Origin: Anas platyrhynchos
Taxonomy: Eukaryota; Chordata; Aves; Anseriformes; Anatidae
Direction of reading: 5' to 3'
Assembly (NCBI RefSeq): GCF_047663525.1
Contig: NC_092593.1
Location: 22,044,001 to 22,108,000, forward strand
DNA: 64,000 nt
The position numbers and the translations under genes are program-made. This document shows positions 1 to 14,400 of this stretch, in pieces. Numbering within the stretch: position 1 is the stretch's first letter; each line of letters starts with the position of its first letter. The notes beneath the pieces are model-generated. The model was not told the DNA's origin. It did not search any database and saw only the letters and a list, made by a program, of their open reading frames with translations.

Positions 1-480
1 GTCCACTGCATTTCTTGCTTTTGCACTACTGAAAAAGTTTTGTACTGAATAATTGAAATTGATTCTACTTACACTTCAAGTGTGAACAGGTGAAATTTGA
101 ATAGAAAATATTTTCACAGTGTTAATTTTTTTCTCCCTTCTGAAAAAACAATGATGAGCGCAATGCCTGTGCCAAAACTCTTGTGCTGTAAACTGAATAT
201 ATAATTTGTGTGGAACATGCGATGTTACACTTCTGTGTGGTAAAACCTTGCAGCGTCAGTTACTCTCTTTATTGCACTTGACATATGATGTCTTGTTTTA
301 TTCACACTGTGGATTTGATTTTCCAGTGTAAAAACAAAGCAAACAACCAAAAAGAAACCATGCAATGTATTCAATTTCCTCAATTGGTGTCATAAACTTT
401 CTTTTGATGTGAACTTTTTTCTTTGCTTCTCTTTGTTCCAAACTTCTATTTTGCAATAAACATTTTGACAGTAAATTTTA
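1..480 (+). other. MAP3K20: probable 3' UTR end of the MAP3K20 short (ZAK-beta) isoform
   Basis: The stretch is AT-rich and has no open frame worth noting. It ends in a canonical AATAAA followed by GT-rich DNA, as expected at a 3' end. In mammals the short ZAK-beta mRNA ends in an alternative last exon placed just before the exon that starts the SAM region of ZAK-alpha. That SAM-leading exon begins here at 2382, so the position fits. No ZAK-beta coding sequence lies in the window, so the assignment is inferred from position and the polyadenylation signal only. Confidence 0.5.
455..460 (+). terminator. polyadenylation signal AATAAA
   Basis: A canonical AATAAA is followed within about 25-45 bases by a GT-rich stretch (tgcatctgtgtccctgtgt), the usual downstream element. 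Cleavage is expected near 475-480. It is the most convincing poly(A) site in the first 2 kb. Confidence 0.6.
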
Positions 481-2381
481 TGCATCTGTGTCCCTGTGTA
501 AAATGCTGATGTTTCAAGAGGTTCCTTGTTGTCTGCTGGTTTAAGTCATTTTTTATCTTATTTGGTGTGTGACATTTCTATTTCTTTTTTTTTTTTTCCC
601 TGAATTTTGAAATAATACAGAACATATTCTGCCTCTGGTTATATTTAAACATGGGAAAACCTGAAAAAATTCATTGTGCAACCAAAAATACAATAATGGA
701 CTTCTGCAGTAAATGATTTAATCTCATACAAGTCATTCTACCAGGCTCCTCATGCAGCACCAGCCCGTTTGACTATTAAATACCCACAAAAGGCACACCC
801 CACTGCCTTCATAAGGATCTTTGTGGTGACCACTTGACCTCCTTCGTGCTCAGGTGTTACCCCAGCATTACTTCTGCCCCACAGACTCCTGCACAGGCTG
901 CAGGTAACTGTGGGCCTAGGGTATGCCTGACTAGCAGTAGGTTGAGAAGATTGTCTTTACTACACCATTTTTTCAGTCAAAAAGTCAGGAAGGTCTCGTT
1001 TTATCTAGCAAGCACATCTTCCCACCTGCCACTTCACCGTGATGCCTTCGGTGCTGTCCACTTTTGGGGAGGCAAAGGGATGGGTGTGAGGGCCTGGTAG
1101 GTCCTTCTCACAGAGGCGTTTTCAACTGGTCTCATGGATGGTTTGTGCCCAACAAGGTTTGGCTGTGATGGAGGTGGTGGAGCAGGAGGAAGAGGGTCTG
1201 AGGAGTCCTCAAGTCAGGCTGGGCATCAAGAAGTTGTGGTTACGGAGGCAAAGTCGAGGGGCGTCAGGCAGCCAAAAGCACTTCAATGGGAGTTTCACAT
1301 GGATACTACAAAGGGCGTGGCTGGAAGTTGTGGGTGAATTACTCTAGAGCCTGGTCTTGGTGCCTAGAGAGCAAGGGAGGTGCTCATGCTGGACCAGAAC
1401 GGGCAGCCCTGCCCTGGGGATCGGTACTCAACTGGACATAGGCAGGGTGAGGGCCTGCTGGGGAGGTACGCGTGGCCTGTGGTGGGGGGCCAGAGTGTTT
1501 GCGGGCCAGCAGAGCCCACAGGAGGTAATCACACAAACCCCTGGAGGCTGGTGGGTAACCAAACTGGCTCTCTTTTGAGTCAGTGTTACATACATCAACT
1601 AAGTTTGCAACTGCATTGTGACATTGAGCCTTTGGGAGATGCATACGTACAAATTAATGTTAACCCTTTATCCAGATAAAAATGTAAAGAAGGTGAAGCC
1701 TGGGGTAGCATATTCCTGAGTGAGTAAAACAGAAATCAGTATTGCAGTGAGGTCTTCTGTGTCAGCCTTCAAATCATCCCAGAATTTCACATCCATCCTC
1801 CTGTGCATCTTGGTGGTGTCCTTTATGCTTCAGGAGTTAACGGCATTGTGCATGCAGCGTATGTACCATGCATGGGCTGCAACCCTGGAGGGGTTGGGGA
1901 TCCGACACTCACAGAGCCTCAGGCGAGGAGTTACGAAGTGTTGGCAGAAACCAAAGGAGAATTGTCCTTGTGGGATGACTAGCTACAGTGGCTTGACTCC
2001 GAGTTCTGCTTTCGCTACTGATTAGTGGCAGCTTTACTTCCATCTGCAGAAAGTACCTGGTGTTCTGGAGAGTGTCATAATCACAGCATTATTTTCATTG
2101 CAGAAATCAGATGGTATCAAATGTGTAACAAAAGCAAAAGCCTTCCTGTAGCATCAGAAACCAGAGGCAAGATAGCTGGAGAGTCAGCCTGTGATCGGTC
2201 TGAATTGAAGGGCTCAGGCTGTCAGCCATGCGAAGGGCTCTCAGTATGGGAGTCACAGTCCAACAGCCTCCCCTTCGCAGGAGAAAAGGAACCAAGTAAA
2301 ATTGTCTACGGGAGTGAAATTTGGGTGGAGGGGAGAAAAACAGTCAGACGGTTTTCTTTTCAATCCGTATCTCTCACACAG
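481..2381 (+). other. MAP3K20 intron sequence before the first visible alpha exon
   Basis: This is non-coding DNA between the putative ZAK-beta poly(A) site and the first alpha-specific exon. It becomes moderately GC-rich at about 830-1560, where several short open frames overlap on both strands. None resembles a known protein or is bounded by convincing splice sites. No repeat element was recognised. Confidence 0.5.
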
Positions 2382-2426
2382 TTGCTGCCCTCCTTTGATA
2401 TTTGTGCATGGACTGAAGAAGATGTG
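2382..2426 (+). CDS. MAP3K20: MAP3K20 exon: entry to SAM domain
   Basis: Fifteen codons, LLPSFDICAWTEEDV, phase 0 at both ends. The acceptor is a pyrimidine stretch ending cacacag and the donor is gtgagt. This is the first exon specific to the alpha isoform; the human equivalent reads LLPSFEIGAWTEDDV. Confidence 0.93.
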
Positions 2427-5400
2427 GTGAGTATCTTGTGCTAATGCGGCCGGCGTTGCGCTGCTGGAGCTCTCTAGCAAATTGCAGTGGGTATGGAGGG
2501 AATGCAAGTCAGATCAGAGTATCTGGGTGAGATTGTGCTGCTAGTTGCTTGGGGAAACTTGTGTCCCAGAAAAGCTTTAAAATGACCATGGATAAATTAA
2601 GTATTTAAGTGACCTTGATAAAACAGCCACGTTCTTCAATGCCCAGAAAATTTGTGCTGTGAGTTTTCATCAGCCAGCACTGAATTCCTAAACAATCATT
2701 AAGGAAACATGGAAGTGCTGCAAGAAGATCTAAGCAAGACTTGTCCTGGAGAAGACAAAATGGGTTTGGAGGTTTCCATGTTGCTGGGATGGAAATTAAC
2801 TGAGAGTTAAGGGCTTTCATGGGGTGTAGCCTTCTTTTTACTCTCTTGTTCAGTTAAATTGCCTAATACCCTATCTAGCACTCTCCTTGTGTGTGGTGCA
2901 ACATGAGGTTGTTCAGCTAAGGCTTACAAAAAGATTGCAATGCCAGAGCAAAAGTGAAAATAGCCCTGGCTACTGCTAAGGGCTTAACTTTGGCCCTTTT
3001 ATCAAATGACAGATTGATAAACTTTGCCTCAGTCCTGTTGTTCCTCATAAAAATAAATTAAGGAACATGGTTGCAAAGTAGAAGGCAGTTAAAAAAATGT
3101 AATCACTGATGTTGGAGAATCTTGAGTCCTTTAACCCAAAATACATATTTTAAAAATTATTTTTAAAAAGGAATGATTATACTTGTATGCTCCAGATAAC
3201 TGTAGTATAAAATTTTGCTGATGTGAACTTCAAAATTGATTGATTTTTTTTTTGCAGTTTTTGTGGATGCAACAACTTACTAGAAAAGGTAAAATCTATT
3301 CATGTGTACCTTCCTGTTCATATTCATGAATATAAATACCTTTGTTTATCTTTTCCTCCCCTCAATGGAAAGCCCTGTGGATTTCTGAATAACCTCTCTT
3401 ATCTTAAGGCGATGCTTCTGGTGAAATGAGTGTATATGCTAGATTGTTTAAGGAACATCATATCACTGGGAAACGATTGCTTCTACTAGAAGAAGAAGAT
3501 TTAAAGGACATGGGAATTGTTGCCAGAGGACACATCATCCATTTAAAGGTATCTACTAGTATATGTTGAAAGTTAGAGTAAATTATAGTGTAAATATTGA
3601 GACGTATTCTACAGTTTTACAGTAATACTAATTAAACAAACAAACAAAAAAGTTATAAAGCAAAATAGCTTGTTTGGTACAAAAAACAAACAAAAAAATA
3701 ACAACAGATAACAACAGAGTTACAGATTTATATGGCCCTGGAACCCAAAGCCACCTGAACATTCTGTGAGGTGTAAAAATGTGCCATGATCTTCATGCTC
3801 CTCCACATTTCTTAGTTTTGTTTGGGGCAGGACAAACAGTACTGCTGGGAGTTTGTCTATAGGGGCCATTTACCCAGAAGAAAGCTTTGGGTATCTTCAG
3901 AGAGTGCTCCCTAAGATTTCTCCTCAGCTAAGAGAAGATCAGATATTGAAAAAGTTATTTGAACCTAAATCTCCGAACTTCTCCACTTTCACATCTTGCC
4001 TATAACTTAAAACCTACTTTGACCAACAGAACTCCCTTAGACAACTTTTAAGCTAGTTGATTGACAACTAAGTTGCTTTGCTCTTAAGGCTTAGTTTCAT
4101 GTTTTTCTGAATATCTAATGTTTGCAACGAATTTAGAAAGCTGTAGTCTGGAAAATGTGATCACAGCAGCAGTAACAGTGTTAATACTGTAGCCACAGGA
4201 GATAGGTTTCCTGGCAGCCAGCTTTGGAAAAAGATTTCGCTAAAAGCAGCGTCTGGAATTCTGTTGGGTCTCAATGACTTTACCACAATTTACTAGTAAA
4301 GAGATACTTCTATCCTAATTGCTAATCCTGCAAATTTAGCTTCATCTCTGTAAGTCACAGAGATTTATTCCCCTTTTGCTCATCAGCTGTTTTTCCATAG
4401 CACACACTATTACTGATATCTTTAATTTACATTTCCTACAGGGAAAATTATTGAAACTTAATAAAGTCAATAATGCCCAGAATGAAAGATTTCAGCTTCC
4501 TGGGTTGACTGAGCATAAATAAAAACAACCAAAACAACCCCCCAAACATCTCTTTTTCTGATTAAGCAGATCTGACTTAATGTGAAATGGGGTCGATCTA
4601 GCGAGACAGTTTCCAGAGCAGAGCTGTATTTTAAACTGCTCTCACATGCCCTAATGTATCTACAATGAAAAGCACAGTGTATGCTGAACTGCCCTGTTGT
4701 TTGTGCTGGTATTTGTGGTATTAATACAATACTGAATAATGCTCATCTGATTTTGTTGTGTTCTTTTTTTTATAGACTGCGATTGAGAAGCTAACCCACG
4801 ACTACCTAAATCTGTTTCATTTTCCACCATTAATTAAGGTAAGTCTGATTGTTTATATAAGAAGTGCTTCTCATGTTGGTACAAATATTTTACTGTTCTC
4901 ATGTCTCAACTTTCCTGCCGTTGGCTGGAGGGTGAGGCAGCCTCTCACATAGTGGGTCCGTCACTGCTTTGACAAATGCGGGGGGTCAACAGCAGCAATG
5001 GGTCTCATCAGAATAAGTGGTATAATACTAGAAGTTGTTTTCAATGAGGCTCTAAGATTTTGTCATGGAACCAGTGCTTCTAAATTAGAAGTCTGCTGGT
5101 TGCAATTCCTTTGCTATCATTAATCAGAAATTACATCTAAGAGCCATTCCCTTGAACAAGTCCTGCTGACTGCTTACCTCCAAAGAAAGGCAGACCTCTG
5201 AGGAATGAGCCCATCATTCCTCGGTTTATTGACGTTGCAAGGGAGAAGAATTATTTGTAATGTCTGGCTAGCCATGTGCTAACCTGTTGGTTTTCTGATC
5301 TCCCTAACAAGAGCTATGGCAAAGGGAGGGAATGTTTGGGAACTTCGGGGTTGCCGGAGCAGATATTTGCCTGATTTAATTCTGGGAGCTAATCAAGCAA

Positions 5401-8400
5401 TTCTAGATTCCGGAGCCAAAAGGAGCATTTTTAGTCATAATTTATTGCAAGGTGATAGAGTGAAATCCACTTAAAGCAAATTTACATAAAGTGAAACACT
5501 GTTCCCCGAAGGGGAAAATGAAAGCCTGGATGTTGCTGCTATGCCATGCTGGCTGTAATTCCAGTGAAGGTGGCCACCATGGCATTATGCTGCCGAGGAG
5601 CAGCTCGATGAGGAGCAGGGACCACCCAGCACCTCCCAGGTGTGATAGGGGCAGAGTGGTGGCTTCTCATGCTACCTGGCAGGCTTGTAATGCTAGAAAG
5701 GCAAACCCCTGCTCCCACAAAAGGCTTTGTTTCTGCTTCCTGGAGGTCTGGGGTAGGCATAAGCTCTCACTTTACCTTGTTTTGGCAGGACTCTGCAGGT
5801 GATGCTGAAGAAAACATAGAGAAAGTAGTGAATCTCGAACTTGTTTTTGGCTACCACTTAAAGCCAGGAAATGGTCCAAAGGTAAGCTGGGAATATTGGA
5901 TCAGCTTGGCTATCTTTTTAGTTACTAACCAGGGTGTCCTGTTTCTTCTGGATGCAAAAAATCACCTGCTGCAAGAGGCTTCTTGTGTTGGAATATGCTG
6001 AACTAATATCAAGGTAGCAAGTAGGGCTGAGCCAGTGACGGGCAAGCATGCCTGAGAGTGAGCTAGGAAGAGCATAGTGCTGCAGAACGCTTTGAGTGAA
6101 AGCTTTTGTTTCCTCATGAACAATTTTTCTAACCGTCATTTTTGTAATTCGGGCTTTGGCTTTGTTCCCTGTATCCCAACGGGTGTGCAGTAACAATCCA
6201 TTTAAGCAGAAGAGCCTGTTGCAAATGGAGGAGGTTAATGCTGAGGGACAGTAGGGCAATGGCACATACCTGATGTCAGTGGACGTGCATTAATTTTGTC
6301 TTGGCAGAAAGGTGGCGTCTTATTCTGTGACCAGGAAGAGAGGAAAATGTGTGGCATGCTTAGCCGCTGGCTGGGGAGGTCCCACTGCTGCCTCTCTTCC
6401 CTCACAGCCCCAGGCAAGGTACAGCCCACTGCAGACAGCAAAACTTATGTGCAGGGGTCCAGCATGCCATATCCATACAAAACCCTAGCTCCATGCTATG
6501 TTGATTCAAGTACCTCTCATTGCACCCTGTGTAAGGGGAGTGTTGACAACCCCAGATGTTCCCGCAAAGCATTTCCACCATGTTCTCGAAAGTGAGGATT
6601 ATCCTGTGCCTTTTATTTTCTTTATCCAGCCTGCCACAGACTCTGAGTTCAAGGGTTTTAGAATTAATCATCTATGTGGAAACGGTGTGCAAAGCATTTC
6701 TGAGTTAGAGTCAGGGGTTGTGACAGCAGGATTTGTTTCCTTTTGTATTTGACAAATCTGCATTGTGTGTCCATCCCAAACTTGTGGGTGGCTGACTTTC
6801 ATCTTGTGTTATCTGACTGCTTTGCTTTCAGGGCATATTGTTTGCAGAAGTCTCTTGATTTCTGTACTTGGTGGTGCTTGCAGAGAAAGCATTTAGGTTT
6901 GTACTTAGTAGGAACTTGGACTCGTACTGATATCATTTCATCAATTTGAAAAAAGCATTTTGCTTTTTGTCTGGAGATTTCCTTTTTTTTGTTTGTTTCT
7001 TTTATCTTAAGCACTTTTTTTCCTATGACAATTTTCTTTATCACTATGTGAATGACTTAGATTTTGTCAGTGTTCTTGAATGCATGTACCTTATGATGCT
7101 TTACCGCTGCTGGTATGTAGGTGTCCATCTTTCCCTCCCATGTGCAACTCCACCAGAAGCAAAAAGGGCATGCAGTACCTTATGTCTCCCTTGTATTTCC
7201 AATAGGGGCTGTGAGCCTTAGTACAGGAGGGTGGGCAGTCTGCCCCAGGAATCAACAAGAGGAGGAGAACAGACCTCTGAGAGTTTTAGAGAAATTCAGG
7301 TAGCAGTCGTGCCTACTGAGTTTGAGTACAAGCAGCTATTTCAGCTGTGATAGCAAAATTTGTACATGAAGCAGTGTTCCAAATTCTATGGGACAGAAGC
7401 TAAATTGTTAATAGAGAATGGGGCTAGGTGATGGTGGTATTTTTTTTTGCATGTTTCTGAAAGCCCAGATGCCCTGGAAGGAGAGCACTTTTTTCAGTTG
7501 TTATTTTGTGTTTGCTTTCTTTTGGTCCTGCCTTCCCCAGGGCCTCCTTATTGGAGCTCCCTGCTCCCTGTGCAGTTCTGCCCCTTCCCAAGGAAGCAGC
7601 TCTCCTGTGCACTGGCATCCACCCCACTCGGTGATGCCGTCCATGCTGCAGCTCCAGGGAGCGTGCTGTTTGTCACCTGAGGTTGTCTGAGCTGCAAACT
7701 TCTTTCCAGGGTCTGTTTAAAAACCCATGCCTGTCTTAGATGTTGAAGTGAAGCCAGTTTTTAAAAGCAACCAAGCGACCTTTCAGGTAGGCTGCTATGG
7801 CCAGTGCGAGCAAGGTAGTTTGAGTGAGCAGCACATTAAATGTAACACTAACAAAGCATGCTGTGGTACATAGAATATATAAAATTTGGCTGCCTTGGTT
7901 CTTTGAAAATCCCTGGATACAATCTTCTAGCTCCCCTAGAGGCTGCTTCAAAGCAACTACTGCTGCCATCACCCAGATTTGTGGTGAAATGGATATACTG
8001 GGGATACCGGTATCATGATTGAAGGGTTTCAATTTCTTTTACTGTCCCATTTTTTATAAGAGCGGTGCCTGTTCCTGTAAAACTAGGTCAGCAGAAACAC
8101 TTGGGATCATACCTTCCACCATCTTTGCAGCTAAAAAGCTGGCCTACATCAATTTAAAAATAATTTTCTCGAAGGAACTTTGCCCTAATCATCCCCTGTA
8201 ACGGGCTGCCTACCTAGAAGCATTTTTCCTGTTTCAGCCATGAGTAAAAAGTGGCAATAAGCTCAAATCTGGGTTACAAGTGGAGGATTGTGTTCCCCAG
8301 GTAAAGTGTGGACTGCTAGAGCTGTGTGTACCAGGAGAGGTTGTTCAGCTCAGCTGGAGTGGGTGCAGCAAGCAGGAAGGGGGCTATGCAGGGGAGTAGC

Positions 8401-11400
8401 TGGTGCTGGGGGTGTTTCTCCCCTTGCTGGCTCTGCCCTATTCCCCTGGGCTGAGCACACAAGTCATTGTAGGCTAAAGGAAACACTGACTTCCCAGTAT
8501 GCAACTTTACCATCTGCAGATTTGTTATCTAATTTAAACTGCATCTGCTAGTGGGATTATGTTGGTTTCCACTAGCTGATAGATGCAGTCATTTCATTAC
8601 AGTTTCCTTCCCTTTTTAGCTGCATCTTTGGAGGTGATGAAAGCTTGGTTGACCTTTGTGCTCTCTGAATGCATCAGGAGTGAGCACTGCAAAGCTAACC
8701 TGGTTTTCAGAGGTTTCTCTTCCAACTCTTGTAGTTCAAGTTATGTGGTTACTTCCATTTACTTCCTTTTAATGACCTTTCCATACACAGTTCCCGCTGA
8801 GCTGAAAGGTGATAGCTTTAGGCATTTTGTAAGAATTTTTATTCCACAAATTAAAAAAAAAGGGGGGGGACCAATTAACTCCAAGATGCCAAAGAGGGTA
8901 AAAAACAAACCCTGGCAATTGTGGCTTGAGCTGATTCGCAGAACTGCAGAGGGAATTTTCAATGGCTTTCTCATCCTAGGTGGCTCATTAAAATTTCCCA
9001 ATCAGGGAAAGGTGTCTGAGCTGTGTCGGCTCCACACTGATGAATCATCCAACCTTAAGAAGGATGGTTCACAGTCTTTTTGTCTCCTGTTGATGCATTC
9101 TTTATTTTTGGTCCTCAGAAAGGCAGATTTCACCATGCCTTTGAATGTTTTCATTTTTACTGAGTGTGGCACAATCTGACCTACATCCAAACACAAAGCC
9201 TTGAAGTTGGCTCACCATTTTTGCCTTATTTTTCCCCTCTCCCTCCATTTGACAAGGTAAGGAGCAGAACCTCATCAAAACATCCACTGTGTGAACTATT
9301 TTCTAGCCTCAAATATCCAAATGGGGATATATTTCAATGCTGTTTGATGCTGCTATTTAAATGTGTAGTGCAAAAGTGCATATAATATTAAAGCTACTTC
9401 ATAGAGAAGTTTTGACCAACTCTTCCTGTGGAGAAACATGGACTGGCAAAATGTGGCACTACAGGACAAAACAGTACTAAAATAGCTGTATCTGGCCTGT
9501 AATTTCAAGTGTTTGAGGCCACTTCTACTGCTTCTTCCTCGCCACCCACCCACTGTGCTGATACTGATAAAACCCTTATTTACTTTCTTTAAACTAATTC
9601 CTAGTTCAGAAAGATGAGGTATAATGTCACTGGTTTAGTTTGCTGAGGTACTTGGCACATTACAAACCCAATAAATGTAAAGCAGTGTCCTAGGTCAAAA
9701 ATTTTAAATTTCAGATTTGTTATTTTTCAGTTGTGTCCTACTGTCTTTATCTGACCCATCCTTCTCAAGATATTTGCAAGTAGCTTGACTTTCTAGTGTG
9801 GGGTTATTTAACCTTACCTCAAAAGCTCATCACCCAGAGCCTGTCTCATTAAACCTCAGGGCACTCCATACTAAAGGCTGAGTCAGTGCAAGCAGCACAG
9901 TGGCTGTGTTTGTGTGCCATTCTCATAGGTTTGCTCAGACTCTAATAAGTAGTCAGTAAAGTGGTAAATACTTTCTTAAGGAAAAAAAAACAACAAAACT
10001 ATACTGTAAAATAATGCCACAGCCGTATTTAAACATAACCATCAAGAGTAACTGCTGTTAATGCAGTCCACCGGCAGTGGATCAGTGGCAGTGTCAGACA
10101 TTTAGTGCGGGCTGCCTGAGCTCCTTGTGTGTTCTTTCAGAGGGCTTTCCTGGGTCAGGCTGTGTCTGCACAAGGGCACACATGGAGGCAGCCCCATGTC
10201 GGTGGGGCCACTGTGCCTGCTCTGCTCTGGCATGTTTCCCCCTGTGCTCGGTGGGAAGTGCCCCGCAGGAGCACAGGGCTGGAAGTGATGGCTCCTGCAT
10301 GGTGGTCGCCAAAGGGCCCTGTGTTTTCCACACATCCACATCCAAAGTCCAGCCACATGGCTACCTGAGGGCACAGCGCGGTGTGTTGGCAGCGCTGGCG
10401 GCGTGCACAGGAGGAGGAAGGCCCCGCGCCTCCTCAGGCCAGCTGCCAGCCTGCCGTGGCCTGTTGCCTGGCCAAGGAGCAGGAGCTCTGGCTTTCTGGG
10501 AGGCTGAGCTGGCAACATAAACACATCTTCTGCTCGCTTTGTTTCTTTACGTTAAGAGCGTCTCTCTCGCAAAGCCTCCCCTCCGCCCCTGTTTTTCTCT
10601 TCCTCACGAGTGAAACAAAACCGGCGGCGGAGCCACCTTGTCTTGCTGGAGCCTGGCTGACAACAGCCTGCCCTGACCTGAGACACGAGCCATTGTTAAG
10701 GGTATAACACATTTACATATTTTGCAATAAAACATCAGTTATTTGCATTACTGTGTCAAGTTTTATTTGATTCTTTCACCTAAAAATGACTCATTTTCCT
10801 TTCTTGTATTTTAAAAACCAACTACTCTAAGCTTGTTTGAGAATAATCAAAAATTGCCCATTTAGCTAGAAGTCATTTTCTTTTCAAAAGGCAAATGTTA
10901 TTTAATCTTTCAGCTGTTCATTGTGCCATCATAAATACTTTCTTTTCAGCACAGTTGTGGGGACTGAAATGAGCCCACTAATTGCCTCCCATTTCGACTG
11001 ACATGTGGTGGTTTAGTGGAAAGAGAACACAGCGGGGAGAAGGAAATAGGAGGCTGAGAAAATGAGAGCTAATTATTTTCACTGCCTCATGTCAGGCTCT
11101 GTGTCAGCCTTGTTTTTACAAACTGGAAGGTTTAGCACTAAATAAAACAAACTGGCGTCATGTTTTTATATACTGGCAGTGTCATGGAAGCAGCTGCACA
11201 TCTCAAAGACAATATAATGCCTGCATTCGCATGGACACCATCTGACAGCCACTGTGAGCCACTGCTAATGAGGATATCACAGTGGTGCCAAGTGAAAGGT
11301 GCTGAATTATGTATGATTCTTCATCAGTGCAGCAATAGTCCTGTACATCATTATGAGACATTGTTTTGCTGAAGAGATTAAAACATTCTTAGTTCCAGAC

Positions 11401-14400
11401 CCTGCAACCTATACACGCTACAAGAGGTTATTAATGGAATTTTTAGGGAGAGTTTCTTGTGGATTTCTTTTTGGTTAAAAATATCTCATGGGACAAAGCC
11501 GTGGTGGGTCATGACACTATATATATAAAGAAGAGAAGCAAATTAACCGTAATTGTGTTATCTTCCTTTAAATCCAGAATAATAAAATATAGTGTAGCAG
11601 GGTGATACATAATGATAAATAACCCAAGTGCTGTCACTAGATGTTCAACTCTAATGCCTTTAAAACAGCAGGTTTCAGCAGCTGAGATAGATAATAGCTA
11701 AGAATGTAAAGGAGCTTCTGGGGACCTAAATAATCAACATGCTACTACTTTTAGTACCAGCATGACCAACATTTTTTTTTTCATATTTGTTTCATCTTGT
11801 GTTACATCTTACTTTTCTTCTAATATCCAGTTGCTTGCTACAATGCCGTTTCTGTTTTTTCTTGAATCATAAAAAAAAAAAAAAGTTTATTGCAACCGCT
11901 GATTTTAAAATGAATCCTGGACTTGGGCCTCCTTGGAAAATGAGGTGTCTCCCCAGCAGTAGTTTGAAGCTGCTGTTGCAGGAGACATGTTTGTTGTTTA
12001 AAGCCTGCGCCTGAGCTTTTTCATTTCCCTTTCAGTTTTTGTTACAGACATTAGTACATACGGGGTTAAAGGAGTATCGTCACTGCAGTAAGCAGGAGAC
12101 TTAATTTTTAAAGTGTTCTTATTTTCTGTTTTGAAGATGAGAAGTGGCTCAAAATACATATGTGATTTGCTTTTCTGCTTCCACTGTCATTTGCAGAGGC
12201 TGCTGATTTAGTAGCTTTGTCAAAATGTTATTCAGAAATGTTTTCCACCCAGAGTTTTACTGGTTGTACCTCTCAATTATGAAACTATTTTTTTTTTAAC
12301 AAAAAGCTAAAATTATTTAAATCAAAATAGAACAGGTAAATATTGAGATGTACTTTGATGTTTGAATTACAAGATGTCCAGGGAAATCTCTTTGAAGCAC
12401 CTTGTGTATGTATATTTATCAACCAGACATTTTGAATAAGCCATTTCCAAATTATTTTCCCACATAAGTCTGTCACTAAATGTATTCTCGAGCCAAGAAA
12501 GCTTTTGGCTCCAATTCATCAAAGATTTGAAATACATATTCTTGGTTATTCTAGCCCAATATTTGCTTATGTTGAGCATCTCTCTCCTATTCATGGCTAA
12601 ATAAGAACCTAAAAATCAGTTAGAAAACAGGAAAATATGTCCCATTTTGTGGTCACATATCTAGCATTATTTCTTGTGTGGCTGAGCAAAATAAGTTTAT
12701 AAGAAAAGTAGCCAACTACTTATCTTAGATATTTCCCAAGGATCTTGATTCAGAAGGCACCAAGCTTGTTTCTTTCTCCATCCTTTTCCTTTCTTCCTTC
12801 CCTGTTTTTTTTTCTTCTTTTCTATCTTTTCTTTTTTCTGCCAGCCTCTCCTCTCTCTCTTTCTTTTTATTCTCTACTCCCTGCCCCCCCCAATCTGCTG
12901 ACTATTTTACAATAGTGCAAAGTTAAAACCTTCCCAAATAAAACGAGACACACATTTTCAAGTGAGCAGGGAGCACACATTTAGCGCTGTCATTTGCTCT
13001 TTCAGTATCTGTGCGGTATGCCTGGAGAGGACTCCGAGGAGGATGGAAGGTTTGGGGGCTGGATTTTAAGGACGGGTGAGCGTGTTTCTGCCTCTGAAGC
13101 TGTGGCTTATAGCAGGGGAAAGCGGCGTTTGTGCAAGGCTTGTGCATCCACAACTGCGTGGGGCAGCCTGATTCGTTACTGCATGGAGAGGGCTCCTGCA
13201 TGCACGGCTGAGCCGGCAAGGGGCTGGGCACTGGCAGGTGCCCACTGCCTGCCAGACACTGTATTTACAGAGTCTGTCAGCCTTGTCTTTAAAGATGGGA
13301 GTTTCATTTACGTGGTTGATTGAAACAAGCTTGTATTTTCCAGACTTGGTCTGTATGGAGCACAAAACCCCGAGCCGTGAAGGTGCGGGAGCCCTGTCAC
13401 AAGGCAGCAGACAGCTCTGGCACTCGGTGCTTGGCGCTGGCTCACAGCAGGAGATGCGCTGAATTAGCGGAGTGGTAGCGTTTTATGGCAATGTTTTGTT
13501 CTTCACTTGGCTGAGGTGTTTTTGTGAAACTAAAAAATGTCACCAAGCATCTTGTCTCTAACCTCAGTTTAGGTGTGCAACAGGGAATCCAGGTAGCACA
13601 AATTTAGGAAATCCTGCAAAAAAGTCTGGCAAGGAGGACAGCACAGACAGGAAGAGGAGCACACTTTGAGAGGAGAGGACGAATCAAAGGCAGCTTGCTC
13701 CACTGTTGCTGTTCAGTCACATAGCATGTACAGTCCTTAGCTGACATCAGGGCCAGTGCGGCATGCTGCCCCTACCCACCTGGGAAGAGACAGGCATAAC
13801 CCCAGAGGAGCCCACAACCCAAAGCAGCAGGAAAGAAGAAGGACATGCAAAGTGATGTGGTCTGTGGTTAGGAAATGGAGGCACGGAGAGATTTCAGCAC
13901 CTTATCAGGTAGTACAGGAAAATGATGGCAGAACTGGAAGCTGAATTTGGTGCATCCGAGTCCTGGGCCAGTGCCCTGACCACTGGACTGCACTACCCAC
14001 TGCTCGACAGGGCGATGCAAAAAATAACCCGCACGTCCACTCTCCTCGTAAAATGCAGCAGCTTTCAATGGGGACAGATGGACACACAGGGCCAAATGCT
14101 TTCATAAGCATAATTTGTTTCGTGGTTCGGAAATGATTATACTCCAGTTTTCTTTTATCTTGGAATTGCCAATTCAATGCCTGATTGAAAGCTTTGAGAC
14201 TTCTGAGGGCTGAGCTCCTACGTTACATTTATGAGAGATGCACGTGCAAACACTAGCAGCTAATCGCATGTACAAACGGATATCTCTTAGGCTGCTGTAC
14301 ATTTGTGTGTGCAAATAACTGCTTATACCAGCCCTTGGCCATAGGCGGCCATCTGTGTCCCCATTGAAAATGTTTGCATTTTTTGAGCAGTGTTAAGGAG

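Larger units (their letters stand above)
2427..5788 (+). other. MAP3K20 introns between the SAM exons
   Basis: This covers introns 2427-3257, 3289-3408, 3549-4775 and 4839-5788. They are AT-rich, with short A/C-rich runs near 3640-3710. No additional coding exon, RNA gene or recognised repeat was seen. Confidence 0.6.

Noticed and set aside
1134..1679. Several overlapping 60-100-codon frames
   Set aside because: Short, mutually overlapping on both strands, with no homology recognised, in presumed intron.
8583..9179. 198-codon open frame in a MAP3K20 intron
   Set aside because: No recognisable domain, ordinary intronic composition, and a frame that does not join to the neighbouring exons.
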